Shown: in pieces, positions 36,633 through 51,151 of the stretch
Numbering within the stretch: position 1 is the stretch's first letter
How the letters are laid out: each line of letters begins with the position of its first letter
Assembly (NCBI RefSeq): GCF_037975245.1
Contig: NC_092572.1
Location: forward strand, 7,891,501-7,955,500
Origin: Apostichopus japonicus
Lineage: Eukaryota > Echinodermata > Holothuroidea > Aspidochirotida > Stichopodidae
Reading direction: 5' to 3'
Length of the DNA: 64,000 nt
Position numbers and translations under genes: made by a program
The notes under the pieces: generated by a model
The model's database searches: none
Told to the model about the DNA's origin: nothing
What the model saw: the letters and a program-made list of their open reading frames with translations, nothing else

Positions 36633-37279
36633 CTGGCAACGGAAGCCAAAACGAAAATGCATACTCCGCCCTTCATCTTGGAATGTCACACAAAATTGAA
36701 CTAATTAACAACAACCTTAACTCGTTTAAAGTTTAAACAAACCATGTTTGTACTTGTAAACTTGTCAAGCTACACTTTCAAAGGTATATAAGGTATCAAT
36801 CATATTTGGCAGTCCTTACATTGTTGAAATTTCTAACCAACTGCTGCATTTTCTCTGACACTAAGAGAGTTCCACATTATACAAATTAATATATTATTGA
36901 GAAGATACTTACTGAATGTTGTTAGAAATAAACATTTAACAGCATTCTTCTACTGAACGCCATGATAAGAGTAAAGCCAAAACAGTTTCTCATACCATGC
37001 TTTGTTGAACAATTGAACCAGAGAGGCTTCTTACTGGTATATTACCAGTCACACTGGCTGTAATTTTTGTTGAGATTTTTGTCGTTGGTTATTTTGTTTG
37101 CTGTTGTTACGTTTAATAAATTGCATGGATATCAATTTTTTGAGACAATGAACCTGACAACTTAGAGATCTGTAAACTTTTGTAAACTGTTTCATGAGGG
37201 TTTTTAAAATCCAAGATGGAGATTTCTGTAACAATGGAGAATGAGGATACCCATAACGAGACGTAATGACAGTAACTTA

Positions 37280-37468
<189 letters not shown>

Positions 37469-40400
37469 TTAAAGAAGCTACAATTATCAATGTATTTTCT
37501 AGTCTTTTGGCACTTCGCCAGAAAGACAAGATCAAAAGTATTTGAAAAGATATTCTGTTTAACAGTTCAGTTAACCAAAACCACATCAGCAACTATAATC
37601 CCATGATATTAAATGCAAAATGTTTTCAAACTTTTTCATTCGTTTGATTCAACACCTGAAAAAGATACTCTAGTAGTTATATGGTAATTAATCAAAATTG
37701 TTGCATGATTTTCGTATTGAACAAAGCTCAACAAAGAAAATGCATCCAAATTGATCTCAAAAAGCTGCTAAGCAATCAATAAAACCAATCAATCAATAAA
37801 GCCAATAAGTCAATCAATAGATTAATGAAACTAATATAAACAAGGAACTTAAGACAAAGAAAACACAAGATCAGTAGATAGAGTACTTAATACAAAAAAC
37901 TCCATTAATGATTGATGTGTGTGCGAGAGCTTAACGTGACCAAATTGTATTATATCAGTTAGTAGTTAGTTTCTAAAGGCAAAACAATTGTTGGGCAAAC
38001 AATCTGTGAGGTTACCTTAACTAATATAAGACCTGTATTACTGCATAATCAGCAAATATTATCAGGCTGCTATAATAAGCCTGTTGACAGTCAATGATGT
38101 GTGTTTTAATTCTAGAAAATTCCCGAAAGAAACTTGCTTTTAACCAGCAGTTGTCTAGCAATGCTATCAAGTGGGTAACATTGTGAAATTCTAGACATTT
38201 AAATGTTACATCCTAGACAGAAGTGTACACATATATTATTTACTATACATAAGCAAAGATAATGTGGCTAGCATCCAAAGTGGTCACCAGATGATCCCTG
38301 ATTAAATGCACATCATTCACTGTGCACTACATATTGTCTACTATTGTATTATATTTAGTCTAAGTTGAATATTTTCTTTGTCTTTCATTGTATTGTTTCT
38401 ACCAGCTTCATTTGTTTCTTTATTTTGGTGTAACATTTGTGTATCCTGATCGACCCATGTAAAACTACATAGGTAAAGACTATTGAGCAGATCACAATAA
38501 GTAATGCTGTAAACATTAACTGTATGGCGTGACACTAACAGTAGAACAGGAAATGCTAGTACTGTACATAATTTTTTAACTTATCTTAATCTTTCCTCAA
38601 AGTTGATAGCCAATCTGTTTTCAGTTTCTATTATAGGCCTTAAATTTCTCTTCAAATACTGTTATATTAGAAAGTGAAACTTGGAAAGAAACCCAAATCC
38701 ACCTCCATCAGCCATCTGGAGCTATTTGGACTCAGTTCCAAAAGAAAAATGTTTTTAACAACTTGAAACCAACTTAAGTTGTGCATGCAGCGTAGGCAAA
38801 AATTATCCTCTGACGCAAAAACTCAGGAAGAAAAGACATAAAATATAGACAATTTAATGGTCATATATATACAAGTTTCATGAACTGAAAAAGTACTTGT
38901 GTTGAAGGTTATTACAATGTAAAAATTATATTGAAGAGAGAAATATTCCCACTGCTAGTTGAAAATACCATCTTAATATCCAGCCCCTAGCTAGAGATAT
39001 GGTTCATTGAATATAACCTATTTTTCCTTGCTAACTCTTCAACTACTCCAGGAAAACAAAGCTTTATGATGAGATTATATCTTTTTGTTGGTTAAATTCT
39101 TTAAACCTGATTCATTTGGAATGTCGCGTAGCTGTTAAAGTTATGTGTGCTTAAGAATTTTATCAAATGTATCTTTTTTTGTAGAAATATTCTTTACCTT
39201 TTGTGAATAAATTATTGACAAGTTACAAAGAAAAACAAGGAAATGTTCAGCTAAATTGTCCTGATGACATCAGCCATTCTACTGTTGCCAGATGCTATTT
39301 ACAACAACAAAATATCACAAAATTCATATCTTACAAAATGCCATGAGTATGTGGTTTCGGCCTAAAGATTCAGAAAACTTCCAGTCATTTTGCAAAGCAA
39401 ATCATTTTCAGAGACCAGAAATTCTTTAATGGTCTGTTTGACTATTCACTGACAAACCAATGTGAGGTTCATACAAGTGGTACTTGCACTGACTTTGGTC
39501 ATTTTGTTTATTTATTTTTTATTGTTTTGCTTTTTGATACTAAAACCTCATTTACATGGTGCAGATCTTTAGCATGACTAGTACAGTCAGTTTTCATGGC
39601 AAAAATTGAAGAACCAAAAAAGAGAACTGCTTTAGTGATTCCTTGCCACATTTCATCGTTACTTAGAATATTTAATGTAAAACTGCAGTAAATGTTTTTA
39701 AATACTAAACACTGCTAACTTCAAGTGATTTAACGCAAAGTTCTTAAACTCATGTAGTGCTTAAATCCTTCAGGAATATTGTATTACATTAGCAAAAAGG
39801 GAAGAAATATTCCCCATAGTAGTCAAACTTCAGAACCCCTCTGCACAGAATAACGAATGCCTTTTTCTTGCCAACAAGCATACAACTATTCAACCTGTGT
39901 AAGTTTCTTTTGTGTGCTACATGTTAGAATATAAATTTGAATATCAAGTTAACTCTTAAGAACCTGTTATAAAGGAACCTTACTTAACACATAATTTCAA
40001 GTATAAGTCAATTACTTTCAATGCCCTAAATCTATTACTATTATAATTATTACTTTCACAATCACTCTTAAGAAGGACTTCCACGAAGGCTCAATTGTAT
40101 TGCCACTCAGAACATAATGAGACTGAATTATGACTACACAATGCAATCCCATAGTACTCTTACTGAGGAGGTTACTAGGAAATATTTTACAAACACTTGT
40201 TAATAACTGACAACACTTTGAGGGTAACCACTTGAGGTAACAACTTCCATCAAATAGCAAGGTTTGAAATATCCTCTTGAGTTTGTACACACATTAAATA
40301 AAACATGGCTCCTTTCTTTACATTTTCAAAGTTGCTGACAAATATTAACCTTTATTAACTGCAATGCTAACAACCTTGGAATGAAACAAGCACATATATT

Positions 40401-40692
40401 TTATTCATTGACACAAGTTGGAGATAAAATAGAAGTAACTGATCAATGTATTTATATCCTTTTTACATAAAATTAATTTTGATACACTGTAGAATGTTAA
40501 CACATGTATCTCTGTAAGCGCACCATCCCAGGGAAGCAGATAGCATATTATATTTAAAGTTGAATATATTAAAAACCGAAATAGCTAAAGAAAGATTATT
40601 AGCACTAAATATGTAGTTTTTCTCCTGGGCTATTAAGACAAAATCAAGACTAAAATTCATTCTGTAAGTGACCTCGTAGCAGAAAAATATAC

Positions 40693-40804
40693 CAGTAGGC
40701 ATTTCGGTAAGACGTCCAGAAATTTTCCTTAGAGCTTCAGCCCATCTGGATGTGGAATCGGCCATCATTGAAACGTTTTAACCCATATCACGGAAATACT
40801 CAGA
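40693..40804 (-). pseudogene. ATP6V1A: ATP6V1A pseudogene exon with in-frame stop
   Basis: A 112-bp exon reading SEYFRDMG, stop, then [20 protein letters not shown] and GRLTEMPT, with acceptor CTAATAG and donor GTATAT. The TAA replaces a Tyr codon by a single base change. Confidence 0.85.
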
Positions 40805-41274
40805 CTATTAGGAGTGATGTTAGAAAGAAAAACACATCATTGATGCATTGTAGCTAAAATACAGGGAAAAAGCACTAGCCTTAGTATTCATCTCTTAAAA
40901 AAGATTGGTATATTAATTTAGATCATACACAATCACTATAGTTAGCAGTACAGGTCACAAGAAGTTTTGTTTTCTTCAAAGTTTGATCTGTTGAACACAA
41001 CTGGCTTATTCATTGATGTATCCAAATTTTGAAGTATAAATATTGCATGTAGATTATGAAGAAGAACAATATAAACATTTGTTAGTGTGTGCTTCTAGAA
41101 TACCACACCTGTTTGCTTCAAGTTCACCTGAGGTACAAGAAATATCAAATTAACACTCTTTGACTCTCTTTGACCATTCAAATATCAATTTTCATCTGGA
41201 ATACTCTTTTAACATCAACGCAAAGAAACAAAATCTTAGGTTTTCCTTGTTTGAAACATAGTGATTTTCAGTAT

Positions 41275-41700
41275 TGACACACATTGAGGGCTCCTATGCA
41301 GAATGTCTCTACTATTGATTAAAAAACTCCACACTGTACGTGACCTAAAATCCACTTCATCAAATCTGTTACTTCCTGTTTTGTTGTTGCAAACAAAAAG
41401 AGGGCGCTATAACGAAAATCATTAAAATCTCTGTGTACTTGTACCAATTGGATGACCGGTTGGAAGTATTCTGAGCAATATCAAACAGCTATTTTGAGAG
41501 CTCCTATGCATAATGTGTCTACTATTGATAACAAACCTTCACACTGCACATGACCTCAAAATCAACTTCATCAAATCTATTACTTCCTGTTTCGTTGTTG
41601 CAAATACAGTGAGCGCACTAATGCACATCTTATTGTAATTGTACCAATTGGATGACCGGTTGCGAATTATTATGAGCAATATGCAAGCAGCTATAGATGC
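41275..41700. repeat. Two diverged direct copies of about 210 bp
   Basis: Both contain GGCTCCTATGCA/GAGCTCCTATGCA, TTACTTCCTGTTT.GTTGTTG and TACCAATTGGATGACCGGTTG in the same order. No coding content. Confidence 0.65.
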
Positions 41701-42916
41701 AAAGAACGTGCATTGAAACAGTATCTTAAAACTAGCAAAATGAGACACTATTGTAATATTGCCCAATAATTCTCTTACAACAACTTTTCTGTGTGCTTGA
41801 GCAAAACTGAGTAAGCTCTAATTGTTTTAATTTTAGTTCAACAAATTATACCATTCATTTTATATTATTTGCACTCTTCACAGAATATTTTATTCAGTGT
41901 TGTCGTAGTTTCCACAAACCTACCAATTATTAATCTATTACTGGAATGAACAATTTAAATCTATCAGACTAAAATTCCCAACTAGATTTTTGTTTTATAT
42001 ATTAATGAAGTTTTTTATTATAAACAAGTAATTATCAATTTTCAACATTTTATTTCCCAGACAAAATAAACTGATAGCATTAAAACACATATACTAATAA
42101 CTGGAGAAACCTTCAATCCGTTTTCCCCTTACTCTTTGAAATACAAACTTGATAACCATGACAAAAATGTACGCATTAAAATCAAATTTTTAACTTCGAC
42201 CTTTCCAGCTTACTGCCCTAAGAGCTCAGTGAGATGCGATTTTAATATTAATAATCATTCTTTTTATTGAGTTCTCTGTCGTTGAACATTTTGAGATGAA
42301 TAAAATTCGCCAGGTTTTTTAACGAGTCCGTAGATTCTTCAAACTTAAATCAATATTGGCAAGCGCCGCCCAACAGATCATGCGGCAAGCAAATATATCT
42401 GTTTTGTTTACGACCGTTAGGATACGCTTACTATCACTTTCGTGGTAAGCTTTTGTTGGGTCAACTCTCTTGAATATTATCTTTCTTTCTGTTTTACCAT
42501 CGCAAGGAATAAGCAGGTGTTTTCAGACGTTTGTCCGTAAATTTGGGTCCAAGAAGTGGACGATACGAGTAATGAAAATGCTGATATGGGCAGTCGCAGT
42601 GATTTTACGGTAAATCGTTCTCGCCATAAGGGAAACAGAAAATAGATTCCCGTTTTTCCATTGCGACAGCTTTTCTCTATTAAACCCACCTGGTCAGAGT
42701 GCATTCAGAATAAGAACCATTGAATCTGCTTAGGAAGTTTGTTTTCCGAAATTTATCAACTAAACAAGTATGCAGAAAGTGATAAGACTCACACCTGAAG
42801 TCACGTTTACAATTTAAATGTTATGTCTGGTTGAGAAGAGGATGCATTCACAAAACAAGGCCAGAGACTTCACGAAAATCGAATAAGATATCTTTCTCAA
42901 GTTTCCTATTTATTTA

Positions 42917-43085
42917 GCTCACCTGTGTAAATAGAAGCTTTCCATGGCAGCTACAGGATGTTAGAGGTGTTGGCTACTAGTGCAGATAAATTAATCAAGT
43001 TTTATCTTTGTTTAGCTCACCTGTGTAAATAGAAAATTTCCTGGCTGCTACAGGCATGTTAGAGTTGTTGGTTACTAGTGTTGTC
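42917..43085. repeat. Tandem pair starting TTAGCTCACCTGTGTAAATAG
   Basis: Two copies about 97 bp apart share the opening sequence, then C.GGC.GCTACAGG.ATGTTAGAG.TGTTGG.TACTAGTG. Family unknown. Confidence 0.65.
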
Positions 43086-43155
43086 CTCGTATGCTTAAAA
43101 AAAACTAAAAACAGACACGTATATAGATCCAAGAGAGGGCAGATACTGTGCTGCT

Positions 43156-43524
43156 CAAGGGCGTAGGAACCGGGGGGATGGGGGCGCCAGCCCCCCCAAG
43201 TGAAAAATATGGGGGCGGAAGTATCGTTCCGCCCCCCCCCCCCCTCTGCTCCGCAAGTCAGAAAACCCCTTTTTCATTTCCAAATGAGAAAAAAATCTCA
43301 TTTGAAGCACCAAATTGCATCTAAGGCCAGGTGAAAATGCAAAATTCTTTACAAAATGGAGTGGGTGTTGAAGTGTGCTATATTGCACCAAAATTGCATC
43401 TGAGGCCACCTGGAAATGCAAAAAAAATCCAAAGGGGAGGGGGACACCCCCTCCCTTTAGACCCCTCCCCAGGCCGGCCATCAGTCTTCAGCCCCCCACT
43501 CAAAAGTACCTTCCTACGCCACTG
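43156..43524. mobile_element. hAT-like MITE, perfect 8-bp target duplication
   Basis: Begins CAAGGGCGTAGGAA and ends TTCCTACGCCACTG (imperfect TIR, hAT CA.TGGCG type). It is flanked on both sides by GTGCTGCT. At 369 bp with poly-C tracts and no transposase, it is the same family as 53,337-53,713. ORFs inside are artefacts. Confidence 0.85.
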
Positions 43525-43559
43525 GTGCTGCTGCAATTCCGTAACTTATTATTAAAAGA

Positions 43560-46170
43560 TGAAGATTGTACTACTAACTCTTATCATACCATGTAATAGT
43601 ACTATACTGTATAATACAATATATGTTATATATGATAAAAGTATGCTTAATAATATATACCTTAAAAATATCAGAAATGTTCATTTCATTATATATGTAC
43701 ATATACTACAAAATATATACTTTATACTTTACACACACAAAAATATATAGTATATTTTATACTGTTATATACTATGTACTATACACTATGTACTATATTA
43801 TGTTACTCTTTATAAAAATAATTATAGATCCAAGTTAGGGAAATATCAATGCAAAATTAGGTTAAGTTCTTGAGCGTTGGAAAGATGATTTAAGTTGAAG
43901 CAAAAATATCACACCAAAAGTACATACACAATTATCTATGTGCCTTCTTTACATTGAGCAATTAACTACTGAGATGCTATATATTTTATATATAATATGC
44001 TACTGATTTCAAACGTATCTAACTTAAAGTTCATCCACTGAGTTCATACATATCTTTCATTTAACCTTAATATTTCTGAGCTGACACATATCTTACCATC
44101 ATCTTCATACTACTAAGTTGATTCACACACTACTTTTAACTTTATACTTCTAATATTCTAATAGTCTAATTTATACTTCTAAGATGATACATATCGTACC
44201 TTAATCTTTCTATTACTGAGTTGATACATATCGTATACCTTTAACTGCATACTACTGAGCTGACACATATGATACCATCAACTTCATATCACTGAGTTGA
44301 TACATTATCTTACGTTAACTTTCATACTACTGAGTTGATACATACATAACCTTATTTTCATAGTTCTAACTTGATACATATCTTACCTTTAATCACCTGC
44401 TACTGATTTCATAAATGTTTACCTTCAACTTCATACTACTGAAATGATACATATCTTAACCTACAGTATAAACTACTGAGTTATACATAATGTCGTTCAT
44501 TATCTCCATATTTGCTCAGGTAATCGTATTTTCACTTTAAGCTGTTGTTTTGGCTGCATGCCTAGCCATATCGTAGTTCTGGAGGGTGTGGACTGTCTTG
44601 TAGAATGGACAATACCTGAAGCATCAAGGAACAAAGTAAAGTGAAAGTACTGCATGAATGATGTAAGTGAAAATCGGTTGAAATTACATTACTATTCCTT
44701 CTCACCTTCTTTGGTACTTCGAAACATCACTTTTTTTGTCAATTATTGGCCGAGAACAGTGATGTGTAGCAATTATTATCAAATTCATGCCAAATTGTGC
44801 ATAGCACATCCTCACTTGGTCCGGGATAGCAGAACCAAGCCAAGCTAAGAAAGGATTCTTACTACATACTGAGTCCAGGTAATGACAGTGGGAGACAATA
44901 TTTATATCCGAAGTCAAAAGTGAAAAGTTATACCATATCTGAGGTTCATGGTATTCTAAAGATGATAAAGATGTTGACAAGCCCAATGTTGGTTTATGCG
45001 AGGCTTGCTCAGATGGTTACTGCGTTTAAGAGCGGATAATAATTAAAGTTTTTGCTATATATATGAAATCAACTATGAAACACTTAAACATACTATTAAC
45101 CTTTATTATCTTTAATTCAATAAACAAATTGAACCGAGCGCAAGTACTTTATTACTTGTTTTTTTCTTTCTTTTTAATAACAAATAAATTATATCACAAC
45201 TATTACAATTAATATAAAAAATGCTTAATTCACTTACTTCCCTAAATAGTAAATATATGCCATATCAACTGAACTGTTTGCTAAAATATATTTCGATAAT
45301 GTCACAGACGTGTTTTTCTAATCTAACAAAGGTTTTTATGCATATGCTTCTTTGTGCTTGTGTAATCCATCCACATAATTACACTGAGTATGATTTAAAT
45401 ACTCACAGCAATGACTTCCTCTCAGCAAAATGTCAATATCTCTTCTTTTTATTCGCTCAGATAGTATTACCTCTGGAATTGCCAAAATAACTATCATATG
45501 TTGTTTATACGTTATAAACGCTGAGCCTTCTTCAGTGGTAATTTTCTTTGTTTTTCTACATTCTATTTATGTCATTATTATTTCTTCCTTTTCTGTCATA
45601 TGTACTAATTTATATTAATCATGTACACCAGACACATGTATAGTTTGTTTTTTTGTATATGTTAAAACATACATTTGAATATCAAGTGTCACTTAACGCC
45701 AAAGAACATGGTATAAGGAACCTTACTTCATTGATAAGTCAAATTTCATCGATAATTAATACTAAATTAGCATTACTTTCACTGCCCTGTATCCACGAGT
45801 ACTTTCACAATCACTATTAAGAATGACTTCAATATTAGCTTAATAATATTGTCACTCAGAACACAATGTAACCGAATTGTTCCTGCACATCCCATAACAC
45901 TCTAATTGAGGAGGTTACTAGAAAATATTTACAGACACTTGTGAATACTTACAACATATTGAGGTTAGATTAACAAGTTCCATGGAATATCACATATTTC
46001 CTCTAGAATTGGAACACAGGTTAAATAAAACGTGGCTCTTTTTCTTTTCATTACCAAAGTTGCTGACAAAAATTAACATTTTTTACTGCAATGTTAACAA
46101 CCTTGTCATGAAACAAGAACATATATTTTATTCATTGACAATTTGAAGATAAACCATGTAACTGATCAAT
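43560..46170 (-). pseudogene. ATP6V1A: Decayed old duplicate of the V-ATPase A 3' region
   Basis: Collinear but heavily diverged from three parts of the pseudogene locus: the AT tract plus minisatellite and exon (26,880-28,500), the 220-bp repeat (29,293-29,732), and the intron near 39,970-40,440. The intervening DNA is deleted. The exon relic at about 44,461-44,615 retains CPFYKTV and MARHA but has a 21-bp deletion and several stops. Confidence 0.75.
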
Positions 46171-46199
46171 TTATTTACACACTTGTCTCACTTAAAGTT

Positions 46200-49100
46200 G
46201 ACTTTTTGCATACCTACCCACCAAGTTTAAGGTTGATCTTAGTTACAGTGTACGGGGAGATTGCGAGTTTTTTTAACAACTTTAGGGCAATGTGACCTAT
46301 GACCTCAATGCACCCTTAAACCGACCCTAAAACCGGAATCTGTCTTATTTTAACATTCTTCTCATCATTTTCTACATATCGTGTGTTTTAATGCTGGTTT
46401 AATGCTGTTGAAAAGCAGAAGATGGCTAAATATCAGTTCTTAAGGCTTCTTGACCTTTGACATATGACATCATCAATTACAGAGGAACGCGTTTACATGA
46501 TCAGACACCTACCCACCAAGTTTGAACTTGATCGGACTTACGGCCAAGGAGGAGTTAATGACGTTAATGAACAAAGTATGAATACTACATATTCGCCATT
46601 CTCTTAAAGGATAATTTTGTCTCCAATAGTTTACTTTTTTACGCCGTGAGCAAGGAATATACTATAAATGCATACATTATCTGAAATGGTACTTCTGTTT
46701 CTGTTTTACTCACGGTGCTTCTCCGTTTGATGGATTAGATAGTATGAAGTTTGCTAATCAGCCTGATGCTTAACCAGTTCTCTCAAAGCCTGATTTATGT
46801 TAAGACTATCTGTGAGTTATTTTCAATAAATTGTTGGAAACACAGCTAATTAAACGATGAGAGGAACATAATATATGGGACCGGATGAAATGGATTATTC
46901 GTTGTAATTTTTTTGTTAATATCGGTTCTGTTCCTTTTCACATCAGTTTAGTCGTGGTATATTACAGTTTTGTGTACATATGAGGTTACTTTGTGGCTGT
47001 AAAATGTACTCTTTGTCTTCACGTTTCCTTGTTCATTACGAGCTTGTTCATACAAATTGAAGTAGCTTATATTCACTTATTTTTATTTTGAAGTTAAGAG
47101 TAGGACTATTTGTCAGAAGACATGCTTAACTACCGCAACGCGGTCTAAAAGTGGTCAAAATTTAGGTGAGATTCACCCATCTCCGAGCTACCGGAAGTTA
47201 TTCCATATTGTTACATTATTACATAGAACAATTATGTCATACAGGCGAGCGCAACAAAGGCTTTCAAAGAAACTACATATACATAGTTTATACTTGTCAT
47301 TCAGTATGACCTCAAGTTGCAGCAATCTGCTTGTATCAAGTCGTTTGTACCTGTAAATAAAAAGTTAACACATGCGCAGTTCCCTTATCGTGTAATATAT
47401 ACGTATAAAATGGAATAATTGTAGCATTTCCTCAATTTATTCAATCAATACAGAAAATCGTTGACTATGTTAGATCAGTTGTTTAAACAATATGCACAAG
47501 ACAATTATTCTGAAAAAAAAATGTAAAAAATGTAAAAAATGCAATATTGTATTAACTATGCACACATGCTTTAACAGCAAACTGCAACAGCTTTAATCAT
47601 TTGAAATACAAAGCGTGTAGTCACGTATACCGATCTTGTTTAACATATTATCAGACGGAGAGGTAATTAAACCAAAGAGGCAATAGTATGTACAAGGACA
47701 GGGAATACCGTTCTCATCCACTTTTCATATCTTTGAATAGTTAACTTTTATGTTGAATTGAAGTATCAATATCGTAATTCATTTTTCAATATGTAAGACA
47801 CTTCTGTTCTTTAAGTATAGATACATTTCGTCGGTTTGCACGGTTCCGTTTTCTGGATAAATTCAGGTTAATTACGGTCTGCTTAGTTTTGTAGACGTTA
47901 GCTGTATTCATATTCACATAATAGTGATACATATTACGATAGTTGCAGCTGTGGAATTGAACCAGGCAGTTAAAAAACAGTTGAGCAAAAACCACTAAAA
48001 AGAAGACAATATTTTACTTTGTTTACTTGTTAGTATGTTATCAATTGAATTAGATGAATGTTAAATAGGAAATGGAGATTAAAGTTATTCGATATTTACA
48101 ATATTGATAGAAAAAAGTATCAAAACACACAGTTTTCATTATTAACTGTTAATGCGTATAATAAAGCAATCACTGTCGAATTTTTCCAACTTGCACTGTC
48201 ATTAACACAAACTATTGTTAACTACTGTTGTAAGCTGTGATAAAGATGAGGTTTATGTTATTGATCAATTTTATTTATCTGTCCAAAAAGATCTTAGCCG
48301 TTGTTATTCTGGCTAACCACTGATAAACATTTTTCAGCTATCAGCAATGTTTATCGGCCAATAAAGTTGTTTTGATAATTAATGGGTATTTCACTTTCAT
48401 TACAGAATTGTTACGTCATAAATATGCTTTAAATATTATTATATTATGACCCTTTGATAAAATTTTGAAATATAATTTACACGGCTTTGAAATATATGTA
48501 TATCTACGTAAAGAATTACCAATATGTAAAAAGATGAAAGTGATGATACCAGAATGTGCGTATATAAAGACAAATTGCCAGGTATTCGACAAGACGCTAT
48601 AAACAACTTCAACCATTTCTATTAACGGATTGAATGTTGTTTGTTCTCTCGTGATTTGGCAAAAGTCTTTCGTAGACTTCAACAGAAAAATAACATAAAA
48701 ATAACCTATATTCAGGGCATCAATCATGTGGGAGGTAGGAGGGACACGTGCCCCACTTTTTAAATAGTGAGGGACAAAATATCAAATGTCCCTTCCGCCC
48801 TCCCAATGTTTGGTGACTGACTCGTGTTGGCGCTAGGATTATCAGGCTCATAATGACTCGTACATCTAATAAAGGAGCTCAAATATTGTGCTATGAAATG
48901 ACTAGTAATCAATGTCTCATTTGCCCACCCGCTTCGCTCCCTCATCCCCCCCCCTCCCCCCCCCCCCCCGTTGCCACAAGGACTATTGACTTCATACGCT
49001 ATAATGATTTTTACATGTACCTGTATTCTTGTGTGCAAACTTTAAGAATGTTACCGACTTTTGTTAAGGTTTCAAGTTTATTAATAATGATGAAGGCCCC

Positions 49101-49864
49101 AATTAACACCCGGATATTAAATAGATCATTCTTTCTCAATTTAAGTCTAAATCCTTTGTAATTTTTGTTGAAATATATTATCATATATATTACTGGCATA
49201 TCAATTCAGGGACCAAACAGGAAGCAAGCTTACAGATTTCTGGATGTGAGTCCGGCCACTGGGCCACGGCAGGGGATTCTCCCCTGGACAAAATCAGGTG
49301 CCCTCCTAAGTGGGGCTCCTGGACCCACCTGGACCCCAAAAAGGCTTTGCACCAAGGCGCTTGCACAAGCTTTCAATGTTATCAATGTTCAGTCATTCAT
49401 GCCCCCCCCCCCCCAACTTTTCAATTAGGATTGACACCTTGCTTTTATTAATGAAACCATTGATGTATCTAATAGCTTAACAGTCATCATTTAGAAGGGG
49501 CAAATATATCCATGCTGATTAATTTCCTTTAACATTTCATATCAGAAGGTTCTAGAAATAATAAGACGGATCCACCAACAACATATAAAGTTCATTCAAG
49601 TTTGACTTTTGAAGTTTTTCCTGTTCACAAAGTAATTCGAGTTGGTTGACCTGAAATGACCTCTGCATAAACAATATGTGCTCATTTATTCCACATATCG
49701 AATCCACATTCGTAGTAGGTAATTCTTGAAACATTCGCTTGTGAAGTCTCCAGGATCGGTTGATATCCAACGACTGTAGCAACGCTCACGAAGATTTTAA
49801 AAACTCCGGTATTTGTGAATTTCGGTTTGAGTACATATAATGACACATAAAAGACTGATTACAT
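46200..49864. other. Intergenic, no gene recognised
   Basis: Contains a dispersed repeat with CCTACCCACCAAGTTT followed by TGACCT-type motifs twice (46,213; 46,508), a GGGAGG/poly-C element (48,725-48,975) and a GC-richer repeat at about 49,225-49,415. A 76-codon minus ORF (49,782-49,552) lies downstream of the copy B Ig-NACHT stop and is probably 3'UTR or chance. Confidence 0.5.
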
Positions 49865-49965
49865 TTACAAGTTTTTTGGAAATAATGCAATTCCCCATTT
49901 TCCTGTCTCTGGTTTGAATTTTGGTACACTCATGGTAGCAGGCGATGTCTTCTTACAATTATATA
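49865..49965 (-). pseudogene. Copy B terminal exon
   Basis: A 101-bp exon after TTTTTTAG, ending WGIALFPKNL and TAA. It joins in phase to the exon at 50,394-50,309. No domain is recognised. Confidence 0.65.
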
Positions 49966-50308
49966 CTAAAAAGTAGAAAAGAAAGAAGCGGCATAAGTTA
50001 ATAAACTGAATGTAACGATTCTTGTGATACAAAATATCAACTGCAAGAAAAAGAACGTAGGGAAGGCTTGTTATTAGTAGGTTATGAACAGGTCCACACA
50101 TGAATGCACTTTATCGTGAACCGAAAATAACTAAATTTAATAGAGAGTTCGGTAAGTGCATATTTTGAAAGTTAGTGAGAAACATTTCATGAAAATTGAA
50201 AAAAGGAACTGCAAAAAAATGAACCAACTTCCAATGTACACACAATATTATTTCTTTATCTAGTTATTGTATGTTGTTCAAAAAAATCGTATTCAGAATA
50301 TCACTCAC

Positions 50309-50394
50309 TTTTCATGTCTAATCCCTTCAAAGCTGATTCCACTGTCTGTTTGGCTTCTGCGCTTAATTCTTCCGGTACCGAACATTTTACGAAC
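50309..50394 (-). pseudogene. Copy B penultimate exon
   Basis: An 86-bp exon (FVKCSVPEELSAEAKQTVES, then ALKGLDMK), donor GTGAGT. The phases match both neighbours. It is predicted to be helical, with no known family. Confidence 0.62.
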
Positions 50395-50544
50395 CTTCAT
50401 TAGAGATTATAAAGAAACATATATAAAATATTTAATATATATCTATTTATAAAGAAAGAAAAGTCATAATTTAGCAACATAAAGAACGATAACACTAATC
50501 ACATTGTGCAGATGATTATAACGAGGTATTATCAGCATTCTTAC

Positions 50545-50714
50545 TGTAGGATTCCTGGACAATTTCGATTAGTAAGGCTGCTGATGATTGAGACGAAGTG
50601 GTCTTCATTGATGTTCATTTCCTGAAAAATTAGGAATTTTAATGAGGGCAGTGTTACGTCTTTTATGAAGTCAATAGCGCACTCTTCTCTAAGTGTCATT
50701 CGTCTCAATTTTAC
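50545..50714 (-). pseudogene. Copy B LRR-like exon
   Basis: A 170-bp exon. LPSLKFLIFQEMNINEDHFV then SIISSL fits one leucine-rich repeat of the ribonuclease-inhibitor type, as follows NACHT in NLR proteins. It joins in phase after the NACHT exon. Confidence 0.68.
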
Positions 50715-51151
50715 CTGTTGGAATACAAGTAATTACAAAGACGTTAACATTAGTAACGTCATATATGTCCATGTTGAATACCCCCCCCCCCCTCCCCCAA
50801 AGAACACAAATTCAACAATAACCACAAATTGAAGCATACAACATTAATGAGTGTCTTTACAGTAAACTGAAATGTAGTTTAGCTAAAACAAATGATCAAT
50901 CAAATTACGATACCGTATAGGATTACTGCATATTATATTTGTTTTATACATGTATCAGGTCATAGCAAAAGCGATATAAAGAACTCTCAATTAGAGCAAT
51001 ATGTTAATAAGATAAAATAATTACAGTCGGCAATCAAGCGTTTCGTAAAACCAGCTGAGGAATCATTTTTCGACAAGTTGAACATACAAATTTGAAAATT
51101 AAATATACCATTTCTTTCCTAAAATAATTTGAATGATTTTCCACAACTTAC

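Noticed and set aside
43155-43596. ORFs of about 73-108 codons rich in Pro and Gly
   Set aside because: They lie inside a MITE with poly-C tracts and have no domain.
49552-49782. Minus ORF of 76 codons considered as another Ig-NACHT exon
   Set aside because: It lies beyond an in-phase terminal exon with a stop and has no clear splice junction. It may be 3'UTR.
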